A DNA stretch of 6,732 nt. It comes from CAIODY01 sp041192505 (GTDB lineage: Bacteria > Bacteroidota > Bacteroidia > Chitinophagales > CAIODY01). The DNA is taken from contig JBEEMV010000130.1 of assembly GCA_041192505.1 (NCBI GenBank), forward strand, positions 1 to 6,732. The letters are read 5' to 3'. Positions 1 through 6,714 of this stretch are shown here, piece after piece. A program made the position numbers and the translations under genes. Within the stretch, counting starts at the first letter, position 1; every line of letters begins with the position of its first letter. A model generated the notes under the pieces. The model worked only from the letters and a program-made list of their open reading frames with translations, was not told the DNA's origin and ran no database searches.

Positions 1-1317
1 GAAGATTATTATTTAACGGCTGCTTACTTATATCAAAAGGGTGGAAAAAACGATGAAGCATTAAGGCTATTTAATAAATTAGAATTAAAAAATGGAAGTA
101 GTGAAGAGCTTAGTTTGCAAAAACAACAAGTGTATTTGCGCATGGGCAAAGTTGATTTAGCAGCTGCCGAATTAGAAAAACTGATTGCTTCAAATCCTTC
201 TGAAATACGCTATTATGGTATGTTGGCAGAATTGTATGAAGCCAATAATCAACCAGAAAAATCAATGCAAACTTATGAACGATTGATGAAAGTTAGCCCA
301 GGCGATGGCCGAGGTTATGTATCAATGGCTCAATTTTATTTTCGAAAAAATGATTACCAACATTTTTATGAAACCTTATCAAAATGTATTGAATCAAAAG
401 AGTTGCCAGCCGAAATGAAAATAGGAATGTTAGGATTATTGATTCAAAAAGCTGCAATTGATTCTACTAAAATGGCTGATGCATTTACACAATCGGATTT
501 ATTAGTAAAATCAAATCCTAAGGAAGCAAAAGGTTATGCCATACGTGGCGATGTGTATGCCCAAATGCATAAAACACAAGAGGCATTGGCAGATTATAAA
601 AAAAGTTTGGCGTTTGAAACCAAAGAGTTTGGTGTATGGCAACAAATATTTTTTATGATGAGCGATTTAAAACAAAATGATTCGTTAGAAGTATATACAG
701 CTAAAGCAATTCAACTTTTTCCCGAACAAGCTTTGTGTTATTTTTTTAATGGCTTTGCCAATGCACAATTAAAGCGATTTGAAAAATCTGTAAAAAGTTT
801 AAAACGTGGCATACCCATGTGTGGTGATAATACGGCTTTACAAGCTCAATTTTATTCATCGTTGGGCGATGCTTATCACAACATGAAGTTGCATAATGCT
901 AGTGATAGCGCTTATGATAAAGCTTTGGAACTTAGGCCTGATGATGCTTTTGTGATGAACAACTACGCTTATTATTTATCGGTAAGAAATGATAAATTAG
1001 AGAAAGCAGAATTACTTTCGAAAAAATCGAATATTATTCAACAGCGTAATTCATCTTTTCAAGATACTTATGGTTGGATTATGTTTCAGCAAAAAAAATA
1101 TTTTGAAGCTAAAGAATGGATTGAAAAGGCTTACAACAATGGCGCAGATAAAAATGCAACTATATTGGAGCATTTGGGCGATGTAAGTTTCTTTTTAAAA
1201 GATGTTACAAAAGCTGTTGATTATTGGAAACTTGCCAAACAAAATGGTGCTAAAGGCAGCATCATTGATAAAAAAATAGCCGAAGCCAAATACTACGAAG
1301 AACCAATGGAGGAATAA
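1..1317 (+). CDS. Tetratricopeptide-repeat protein, 5' end outside the window
   Basis: The frame is open from base 1 and ends at a TAA, giving 438 visible codons; the true start lies upstream, and the TTG at 115 is only an internal Leu codon. The protein is a string of helical TPR units, at roughly visible residues 4-35, 40-70, 71-105, 174-207, 245-272, 283-313, 351-385 and 387-418. They show the usual pattern of small and aromatic residues, for example GDVYAQ...EALADYKKSL, GDAYHNM...SAYDKALELRPDD and LEHLGDVSFF...AVDYWKLA. TPR arrays are protein-binding scaffolds, so no enzymatic role is suggested. The C-terminal part (NNYAYYLS, DTYGWIMFQQKKYFEAKEWIEKA, HLGDV, then KIAEAKYYE) resembles a TPR family that I recall as common in Bacteroidota, often encoded beside a DUF4292 lipoprotein and an M23 peptidase. 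Neither neighbour follows it here. A signal peptide or lipobox cannot be judged without the N-terminus. It converges on gpmI with 13 bases between the stop codons. Confidence 0.9.
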   Translation, partial: EDYYLTAAYLYQKGGKNDEALRLFNKLELKNGSSEELSLQKQQVYLRMGKVDLAAAELEKLIASNPSEIRYYGMLAELYEANNQPEKSMQTYERLMKVSPGDGRGYVSMAQFYFRKNDYQHFYETLSKCIESKELPAEMKIGMLGLLIQKAAIDSTKMADAFTQSDLLVKSNPKEAKGYAIRGDVYAQMHKTQEALADYKKSLAFETKEFGVWQQIFFMMSDLKQNDSLEVYTAKAIQLFPEQALCYFFNGFANAQLKRFEKSVKSLKRGIPMCGDNTALQAQFYSSLGDAYHNMKLHNASDSAYDKALELRPDDAFVMNNYAYYLSVRNDKLEKAELLSKKSNIIQQRNSSFQDTYGWIMFQQKKYFEAKEWIEKAYNNGADKNATILEHLGDVSFFLKDVTKAVDYWKLAKQNGAKGSIIDKKIAEAKYYEEPMEE

Positions 1318-1345
1318 GAAATTTGAGGTTTTAAATCAAAATTTC
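1318..1345. terminator. Possible weak bidirectional terminator between convergent genes
   Basis: GAAATTTGA (1318-1326) and TCAAAATTTC (1336-1345) form an inverted repeat with one bulged A, separated by 9 bases, in the short gap between two converging stop codons. The stem is very AT-rich, no strong U-tract follows on either strand, and the right arm runs into the last codons of gpmI. Position is the main argument for it. Confidence 0.22.
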
Positions 1346-2941
1346 ACCTGTCATTACACTTGGTATTTCAATACCCATCCACGATAAAATAGTTGGTGCT
1401 AAATCAGCCAACTTGCCACTTTTCAAATCGGGCTTTTCATTTTTATCAATAAAAAATAAAGGCACAGGATTTTTGGTGTGGGCTGTATTCGGCGTTCCAT
1501 CAGGGTTTCGCATGTAATCTGCATTGCCATGGTCGGCAGTTAATAAAATGGTGTAGCCGTTTTCTAAGCCAACCGTTACTACTTCTTTCACACATTCATC
1601 TACTGTTTTCACAGCTTTCATCACGGCTTCAAAAACACCTGTATGCCCCACCATATCTGCATTGGCAAAATTCAAACACACAAAATCTACTTCACCTTTT
1701 TTCAATTCAGCCACTATCGCATCTTTCATTGGGTATGCACTCATTTCGGGTTGCAAATCATAAGTAGCAACTTTGGGTGATGGAATCATGATTCGTTGTT
1801 CGCCAACAAAAGGTTCTTCTCTACCACCATTAAAAAAGAAAGTTACATGTGGATATTTTTCAGTTTCGGCAATGCGAATTTGTTTTTTACCATACTTCGC
1901 CAATACCTCACCCAATGGGCTTTCTACGTTATTGTTATCAAAAATTACATGCACGTTTTTGTAAGTATCATCATACCTTGTCATGGTGGTATAATGCAAA
2001 TTTAACGTGTGCATATTCTGCTCATGAAAATCTTGTTGTGTTAAAACTTGTGTAATCTCTCTGCATCTATCTGTACGGAAATTGAAACAAATCACAGCAT
2101 CGTTTTCTTTTATTGGCGAAAAATTATCCTTGATTTTTACAGGCAAAATAAATTCATCAGTAATATTGTTGTTGTATGATGAAGTTATAGCATCAGCCAC
2201 TGAAGCAGATTCTGAACCAATTCCATTCACTAATAAATCATACGCTTGCTTCACACGTTCCCAACGCTTATCTCTATCCATGGCATAATAACGCCCAACG
2301 ATACTACCAATTTTGATGTTGCATCGATTGAAAAAATCTTTCTTTTTCTCTACCTCACCCTTTGTTCCCTCTCCAAGTGGAGAGGGATTGGTGATTTTTT
2401 CAATCGAATTATTTTCTTTAATAAATTTTTCTAAATCGGCTAAATAATTTTTGCCACTTTTTGGGTCGGTATCTCGTCCATCGGTAAAAGCATGAATGCA
2501 AACATTTTTCACCTCATGTGCCATCACTATGCTACACAAGGCTTTCAAGTGATTCATTGAACTATGTACACCACCTTCACTCACTAATCCCATCAAATGC
2601 AATGTGCAATTATTTTGTTTTGCATGATTGATAGCATCAAGCAAAGCTTTGTTTTCTTCCAATTTTTTTTCACGAACTGCAATATCAATTTTCAATAAAT
2701 CTTGATAAATAATTCTGCCAGCACCAATGTTTAAATGCCCCACTTCGCTGTTGCCCATTTGTCCGTTGGGCAAGCCCACCCATTCGCTGTGCGTAATCAA
2801 TTCGCTGTTGGGATATTGCTTGTATAAATTATTTACAAAAGTTGGATTAGCTTGTGAAACCGCATCAGTGCTATCGCCCAAGCCTTTGCCCCAACCATCC
2901 ATAATGATTAATATAACTTTATGTTGTGTAGTGTTGTTCAT
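1331..2941 (-). CDS. gpmI: 2,3-bisphosphoglycerate-independent phosphoglycerate mutase
   Basis: This cytoplasmic, metal-dependent enzyme interconverts 3-phosphoglycerate and 2-phosphoglycerate in glycolysis and gluconeogenesis. The 536-residue protein has the alkaline-phosphatase-like fold signatures. Metal and nucleophile residues are D15 (in MDGWG), the phosphorylated serine S65 (MGNSEVGH), D429 and H433 (NADMVGHTG), D470 and H471 (TADHGNAD) and H488 (NTAHTKNPVP). Substrate-site residues are H126, D154 and R156 (FTDGRDTDP), R217 and R223 (GRYYAMDRDKRW), R289 and R292 (FNFRTDR) and K362. All residues known from the Bacillus enzyme are therefore present. Residues 179-206 are an extra 28-residue segment (NPSPLGEG core) encoded by a palindromic element; without it the protein would be 508 residues, the usual length. 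The insert lies between the FTDGRDTDP and GRYYAMDR motifs, at a loop of the substrate-binding domain, so activity is plausibly kept. The ATG follows the rpoN stop by 17 A/T-rich bases with no Shine-Dalgarno, and co-transcription with rpoN is likely. The family call is near certain. Confidence 0.97.
   Translation of the reverse strand: MNNTTQHKVILIIMDGWGKGLGDSTDAVSQANPTFVNNLYKQYPNSELITHSEWVGLPNGQMGNSEVGHLNIGAGRIIYQDLLKIDIAVREKKLEENKALLDAINHAKQNNCTLHLMGLVSEGGVHSSMNHLKALCSIVMAHEVKNVCIHAFTDGRDTDPKSGKNYLADLEKFIKENNSIEKITNPSPLGEGTKGEVEKKKDFFNRCNIKIGSIVGRYYAMDRDKRWERVKQAYDLLVNGIGSESASVADAITSSYNNNITDEFILPVKIKDNFSPIKENDAVICFNFRTDRCREITQVLTQQDFHEQNMHTLNLHYTTMTRYDDTYKNVHVIFDNNNVESPLGEVLAKYGKKQIRIAETEKYPHVTFFFNGGREEPFVGEQRIMIPSPKVATYDLQPEMSAYPMKDAIVAELKKGEVDFVCLNFANADMVGHTGVFEAVMKAVKTVDECVKEVVTVGLENGYTILLTADHGNADYMRNPDGTPNTAHTKNPVPLFFIDKNEKPDLKSGKLADLAPTILSWMGIEIPSVMTGEILI
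2324..2407. repeat. 84-base in-frame palindromic insertion element within gpmI
   Basis: The ends are a perfect 15-base inverted repeat, TCGATTGAAAAAATC (2324-2338) and GATTTTTTCAATCGA (2393-2407). Inside is a second hairpin (2366-2387). TCACC (2355-2359) and GGTGA (2390-2394) could pair as an intermediate stem. The span is 84 bases, exactly 28 codons, and begins on a gpmI codon boundary; it encodes residues 179-206, from SIEKI to DFFNR. Exact removal joins FIKENN to CNIKIGSIVGRYYAMDR, which fits the spacing expected in GpmI proteins. No clear flanking target-site duplication is visible. The likely reading is a small non-autonomous palindromic element (REP-like or MITE-like) that entered the gene in frame. 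The limits rest on the inverted repeat alone and have not been compared with other copies. Confidence 0.8.
2353..2389. repeat. Core hairpin of the insertion, CCCTCTCC/GGAGAGGG type
   Basis: TCCCTCTCCA (2366-2375) and TGGAGAGGGA (2378-2387) are perfect inverted arms around AG. On the gpmI sense strand the GGGTGAGGT motif follows the hairpin (plus-strand complement at 2353-2361). From memory, GGAGAGGG followed by GGGTGAGG is a short sequence dispersed in many Bacteroidota genomes, and when translated it gives peptides of the PSPLGEG...GEV kind, as here (NPSPLGEGTKGEV, residues 185-197). It is far more GC-rich than the surrounding DNA. No second copy was seen in this window. Confidence 0.75.
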
Positions 2942-2958
2942 TTTTTTTGTACAATTTT

Positions 2959-4452
2959 TTATAACTCTTTTCTCAATCTGGCAACAGGTATATCCAGCAT
3001 ATCACGATATTTTGCCACCGTTCTACGGGCAATGTTGTAGCCTTTTTTATTTAATTCTTGCATCAAGTATTCATCGCTCCAAGGTTTCTTTTTGCTTTCA
3101 ATGGCAATTAGTTCGGTTAATATTTTTTTAATTTCTTTGTTCGATACTTCTTCGCCACTATCAGTACTCATCGATTCACTAAAAAAAGATTTTAACGATA
3201 ATGTGCCAAATTCGGTTTGTACATATTTGCTGTTGGCCACCCTCGAAACTGTTGATATATCAAGCTGTGTAGGCTCGGCAATATCTTTTAAAATCATGGG
3301 TTTTAAATCTGATTCATCGCCCGTTAAAAAATAATTGTATTGTATTTTCATTAGCGTTCGCATTACCGAAAGCATGGTATGTTGCCTTTGTTTTATGGCA
3401 TCAATAAACCATTTAGCCGAATCTAATTTTTGTTTTACAAAAATAATTGCATCCCGTTGTTGCTTATCTTTCTTTTCGCCTTTTTCAAAATCACGAATCA
3501 TTTCTTTAAAATGATTTGATATTTTTAATTCGGGTGCATTACGTGAATTTAAAGTAAGTGTAAGTTCGCCATCATTATTTACAATAATAAAATCAGGAAT
3601 TACATAATAATCCATTTTGCTATTTTCGTTATAACCGCTGCCAGGCTTGGGGTTTAAGTGTGTAATTTGATCTAATACTATTTTCAATAACTCATCATCA
3701 ATATCATATTCTTTACACAATTTTTCGTAATGTTTTTTTGTAAATTCATCAAAATTGTTTTCAATAATTTTAATGGCAAGTTTTACATAAGGCGTAGGAT
3801 GTTCTTTTTTTCGAAGCTGAATTAACAAGCATTCTTGCAGGTTTCGGGCTGCAATACCTGGTGGGTCGAATTGTTGAATTTCGTACAACAAATCATTTAG
3901 TTCATTAATAGTGGTATGTACATTTTGCGAAAATGCTAAATCATCAACCATTGCATCTAAAGGGCGGCGCAAATAACCATCATCATCAATGCTTCCAATA
4001 ATATAATCGGCTACTAAAAATTTATGGTTATCTAATTCCAACAAACCCAATTGCTGTTCCAGATGTTCATGAAAACTTTTTGTAACAGCATGTGGTATAG
4101 TTTTATTATCGTCATCATCATTGTAATCATCGCCTTGTGTTTTGTAATCAGGCGTATCTAAATTATCATCGCTTAAATATTCTTCCATATTTAAGTCTTC
4201 GGTTGATGGCGCTTCTTCATCGCCTTTTTCTTTTTCTAATTCATCATTTCGCAATTCGTCTTCTACGCTTTTAGTTTCGTACAAGTCTTCATCGGCGCTT
4301 GTTTTAGGATCTTCTAAAGCAGGATTTAATTCTAATTCTTCTTTAATTCTATCTTCTAACTGAGCCGTAGGCACTTGCAAAAGTTTCATCAACATAATTT
4401 GTTGAGGCGACATTTTTTGCAACTGTTTTAGCGATTGATTTTGGGATAACAT
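2959..4452 (-). CDS. rpoN: RNA polymerase sigma-54 factor
   Basis: RpoN binds core RNA polymerase and directs it to -24/-12 promoters, where opening needs an AAA+ enhancer-binding activator. The 497-residue length is close to the usual size of about 480. Domains run in the family order. Region I, the activator-interacting helices, covers about residues 1-48 (SLKQLQKMSPQQIMLMKLLQ, then LEDRIKEELELNPALE). Region II, about 50-120, is acidic and of low complexity, including DDYNDDDDN. The core-binding domain starts near 124 and includes the FDPPGIAARNLQECLLIQL motif. A helix-turn-helix lies at about 389-408 (KDIAEPTQLDISTVSRVANS). The RpoN box at 475-484 reads ARRTVAKYRD and recognises the -24 element. 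The start is supported by region I beginning a few residues in. It is 17 bases upstream of gpmI on the same strand and 156 bases downstream of mntH. No enhancer-binding protein is present in the window, so the sigma-54 regulon cannot be inferred. Confidence 0.97.
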   Translation of the reverse strand: MLSQNQSLKQLQKMSPQQIMLMKLLQVPTAQLEDRIKEELELNPALEDPKTSADEDLYETKSVEDELRNDELEKEKGDEEAPSTEDLNMEEYLSDDNLDTPDYKTQGDDYNDDDDNKTIPHAVTKSFHEHLEQQLGLLELDNHKFLVADYIIGSIDDDGYLRRPLDAMVDDLAFSQNVHTTINELNDLLYEIQQFDPPGIAARNLQECLLIQLRKKEHPTPYVKLAIKIIENNFDEFTKKHYEKLCKEYDIDDELLKIVLDQITHLNPKPGSGYNENSKMDYYVIPDFIIVNNDGELTLTLNSRNAPELKISNHFKEMIRDFEKGEKKDKQQRDAIIFVKQKLDSAKWFIDAIKQRQHTMLSVMRTLMKIQYNYFLTGDESDLKPMILKDIAEPTQLDISTVSRVANSKYVQTEFGTLSLKSFFSESMSTDSGEEVSNKEIKKILTELIAIESKKKPWSDEYLMQELNKKGYNIARRTVAKYRDMLDIPVARLRKEL

Positions 4453-4470
4453 AAGGCGAATGTATTTTTA

Positions 4471-4478
4471 CAAATATA
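4471..4478 (-). promoter_or_regulatory. Probable -7 promoter element of rpoN-gpmI
   Basis: The minus strand reads TATATTTG, a full match to the Bacteroidota -7 consensus TAnnTTTG, 18 bases before the rpoN ATG. The transcript would have a short A/T-rich leader of about 10-15 bases. No good TTTG -33 element sits at the expected distance, so this rests on one element and its position. Confidence 0.45.
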
Positions 4479-4508
4479 AAAGTTATACCAATTTGATTTG
4501 ATTTTTAT

Positions 4509-4537
4509 GCGAATAAAAAATCGAATCATTTTTCGCC
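4509..4537 (-). terminator. Possible weak terminator downstream of mntH
   Basis: On the minus strand GCGAA and TTCGC arms (plus 4509-4513 and 4532-4536) enclose A-rich and T-rich stretches that could pair further with a bulge, about 70 bases after the mntH stop and before the rpoN promoter. No proper run of U follows the stem, so it may be only a partial barrier to read-through into rpoN. Confidence 0.25.
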
Positions 4538-4608
4538 AAGGGTTTGCATTTCATAAACAGCAATATTTTTAGTTATTGGGTACTAACCGAGGTAAAAGAA
4601 TAAACTTA

Positions 4609-6039
4609 TTACGCCAATTTCTTTTTATCTATTATTGGTTTTATGATTACATACAACAACAAGAAAAACGAAAATGCAATAGTTGGAATAATAAGAATTT
4701 TTACCAGCATGTTTGTCCAGCCGCCATCGGCATTCATCCAATAATTTACATGCACCAATACCAATTTTATATTTAATGTTAAGATGATTAAAGCTGAAGC
4801 CCAAGCTGCAATTTTAACCCAATTTTTAATTACATATTCGCCCATCATTTTTTTATTACTTACAAAATGTATTAATGGAATTACGGCAAATCCTAATTGC
4901 ATACTTAATACTATTTGGCTGCCAATTAGCAATGCAGTTAATTTATTTTCGCCAAAATAAACCAAAGTAATTACAGCAGGTATAATAGCCAACGAACGAG
5001 TTAATAATCTACGCAACCAAGGTTTCATTTTTAAATCTAAATAACCTTCCATAATTATTTGACCAGCCAAAGTACCTGTAATGGTGCTACTTTGCCCCGA
5101 TGCTATTAACGCTACTGCAAATAAAATGGGTGCTAATTGTGTTCCTAAAATTTGATTTAATAATTGATGAGCATCTGTAATTTCGCCCACATTATTTAAT
5201 CCATTTTGATGAAAAGCCGAAGCCGATAAAATCAAAATTCCTGCATTTACAAAAAAGGCTAAATTCAAGGCAATGGATGAATCGATGAAATTAAATTTAA
5301 GCGCCGTTTTAATATGCGCCGATGTTTTTTCTACTTTTCGGGTTTGTACTAATGCCGAATGTAAATACAAATTATGCGGCATTACAGTAGCGCCGATAAT
5401 GCCTGTAGCTATTAATAATGCTTGATTATTTAACGATGTAGGAATAAATCCTTTCGCCACTTCCATAATGGCTGGCTTGGCTAAAAATATTTCAACAAAA
5501 AATGAGCAACCAATAATGATGACTAATGCTAAAATAAATGCTTCTAGTTTTCTAATGCCATATCGCTGCAATAATAAAATTAAAAATGTATCGAATACAC
5601 TGATGACTACACCATAAATTAAATCAACGCCAGTTAATAATTTTAAGCCAATGGCAAAGCCTAATACTTCGGCTAAATCGCAGGCAATAATGGCAATTTG
5701 AGCATACACAAAAAGCGAAATATTTATCCAAGGTTTATAATATTGCCGTGATGCTTGGGCTAAATCTAAACCCGTTACCAAGCCTAATCTGGCTGATAAT
5801 GTTTGCAGCAATAAAGCCATTAAATTGCTCATCAATAATATCCATAATAATTGATAACCAAACTGGCTGCCGCCTGCAATATCGGTAGCCCAATTGCCTG
5901 GATCCATATAGCCTACGCTTACCATATATGCTGGTCCGCTGAAGGCTAAAAATTTTTTAAAAAAACTGCCCGTAGCATACGTTTTTACGGTGCTGTTTAC
6001 TTCATCTAAAGATTTATTAATTCTCTCTTTCGTTGTCAT
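4609..6039 (-). CDS. mntH: Nramp-family divalent metal (Mn/Fe) proton symporter
   Basis: This inner-membrane importer takes up Mn(II), and often Fe(II), driven by protons. The 476-residue protein is hydrophobic, with about 11 or 12 membrane segments in the LeuT-like arrangement. The first segment contains the unwound metal-binding motif DPGN (D46, N49). The sixth contains ATVMPHN, where A217 and M220 supply the remaining ligands and H222 is the conserved histidine. GQSSTITGTLAGQ (315-327) is the conserved Nramp transport motif, and a further conserved glutamine segment, SQIVLSMQLGFAVIPLI, lies near 374-390. The methionine at 220 argues for a transition-metal transporter rather than the Mg-type Nramp relatives. 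Its ATG overlaps the mntR stop in an ATGA (6036-6039), indicating translational coupling and a shared mRNA. It is therefore probably repressed by MntR when metal is plentiful. Fe versus Mn preference cannot be settled from sequence. Confidence 0.95.
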   Translation of the reverse strand: MTTKERINKSLDEVNSTVKTYATGSFFKKFLAFSGPAYMVSVGYMDPGNWATDIAGGSQFGYQLLWILLMSNLMALLLQTLSARLGLVTGLDLAQASRQYYKPWINISLFVYAQIAIIACDLAEVLGFAIGLKLLTGVDLIYGVVISVFDTFLILLLQRYGIRKLEAFILALVIIIGCSFFVEIFLAKPAIMEVAKGFIPTSLNNQALLIATGIIGATVMPHNLYLHSALVQTRKVEKTSAHIKTALKFNFIDSSIALNLAFFVNAGILILSASAFHQNGLNNVGEITDAHQLLNQILGTQLAPILFAVALIASGQSSTITGTLAGQIIMEGYLDLKMKPWLRRLLTRSLAIIPAVITLVYFGENKLTALLIGSQIVLSMQLGFAVIPLIHFVSNKKMMGEYVIKNWVKIAAWASALIILTLNIKLVLVHVNYWMNADGGWTNMLVKILIIPTIAFSFFLLLYVIIKPIIDKKKLA

Positions 6040-6689
6040 TTTACAATTAAATTTTTTGCCACCATTTCCGAAATATTCATAGCCGATTGCGTATCTATTT
6101 TTACTTGCATCGAGCCATCAAAGCTGTGTTTATCTATCACTTTTATTTTGCAGCCAATTTTAATTTTCAGTTTATCAAGCATTTGTAAAAATGAAGTTGA
6201 TTGTTGCGATACGCCAACTAATTGATAACTACCATTTTTATCGGTTGCGTTTAATGGCTTAGTAGCAATGGTAGGCATATTTCCGTTTTTGTCGGGTATG
6301 CTATCGCCATGTGGATCATATTTAGGGAAACCTAAAAATTTATCTATTCTGTTAATCAATTCATCGCTTTTTATATGTTCTAATTGTTCAGCCAAATCGT
6401 GTACTTCATCCCATCCAAAATTTAATTTATGAACTAAAAATGTTTCCCACAAACGATGCTTACGTACAATTTTTCCAGCTATAGTTAGCCCCGATTTAGT
6501 AAGCGATACACCTTTATATTTTTGGTATTTTATCAATTTTTTATCCGATAGTTTTTTCAACATATCAGTTACCGTAGCAGCGGCAGTATTTATTTCAGCA
6601 GCTATCTGATTGGTTGAAACAGTATCGGTTTCAATTTTTGATAAATGAAAAATAGTTTTCAGATAATTTTCTTCAGTAAATGTTTGCAT
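6036..6689 (-). CDS. mntR: DtxR/MntR-family metal-dependent transcriptional repressor
   Basis: A cytoplasmic dimeric repressor that binds DNA when loaded with Mn(II) or Fe(II). The 217-residue protein has an N-terminal winged helix (about 5-65; recognition region near STNQIAAEINTAAATVTDMLKKL), a dimerisation and metal domain (about 66-140, ending in the family motif FPKYDPHGDSIP) and a C-terminal FeoA/SH3-like domain (about 150-217). Candidate metal ligands are H78, E82, H97, E101, E104 and H105. E101 occupies the place of DtxR Cys102, the MntR-like state that favours manganese. N8 and K11 replace the Asp8 and Glu11 ligands of Bacillus MntR, so the primary site is not canonical. The start is the only good Met before the TEENYLKTIF helix. 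It lies first in a two-gene operon with mntH, overlapping by 4 bases, and an inverted repeat over its promoter suggests autoregulation. Family confidence is high; the exact metal is inferred partly from the neighbour. Confidence 0.92.
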   Translation of the reverse strand: MQTFTEENYLKTIFHLSKIETDTVSTNQIAAEINTAAATVTDMLKKLSDKKLIKYQKYKGVSLTKSGLTIAGKIVRKHRLWETFLVHKLNFGWDEVHDLAEQLEHIKSDELINRIDKFLGFPKYDPHGDSIPDKNGNMPTIATKPLNATDKNGSYQLVGVSQQSTSFLQMLDKLKIKIGCKIKVIDKHSFDGSMQVKIDTQSAMNISEMVAKNLIVK

Positions 6690-6714
6690 ATTATTTACAA
6701 TAGTAAAAATAAAA

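Noticed and set aside
115..117. TTG as the start codon of the TPR protein
   Set aside because: The same frame is open back to base 1 and already encodes TPR-like residues (YYLTAAYLYQ, DEALRLFNKL), so the TTG is internal and the gene is cut by the window edge.
2324..2407. Intrinsic terminator or intergenic repeat rather than coding sequence
   Set aside because: The segment sits inside an uninterrupted gpmI frame with catalytic motifs on both sides, and its length is a whole number of codons, so it is translated.
2947..2954. TTGTACAA palindrome between rpoN and gpmI as an operator
   Set aside because: It is 8 bases long in homopolymeric A/T surroundings with no extension of symmetry; too short to support.
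2727..3131. 134-codon open frame on the plus strand across the gpmI-rpoN junction
   Set aside because: It is antisense to two well-supported genes, its translation has no family features, and it is explained by AT-rich antisense reading. The same holds for the other plus-strand frames of 60-80 codons between 1773 and 4776.
4102..4133. ATC/ATT-rich run in rpoN as a microsatellite or phase-variable repeat
   Set aside because: The units are irregular and encode the acidic Asp/Asn stretch of sigma-54 region II, which is naturally of low complexity; triplet changes would not shift the frame.
4570..4587. TTAGT...ACTAA inverted repeat downstream of mntH as a terminator
   Set aside because: The stem is only 5 base pairs, with an 8-base loop and no T-run on the minus strand after it.
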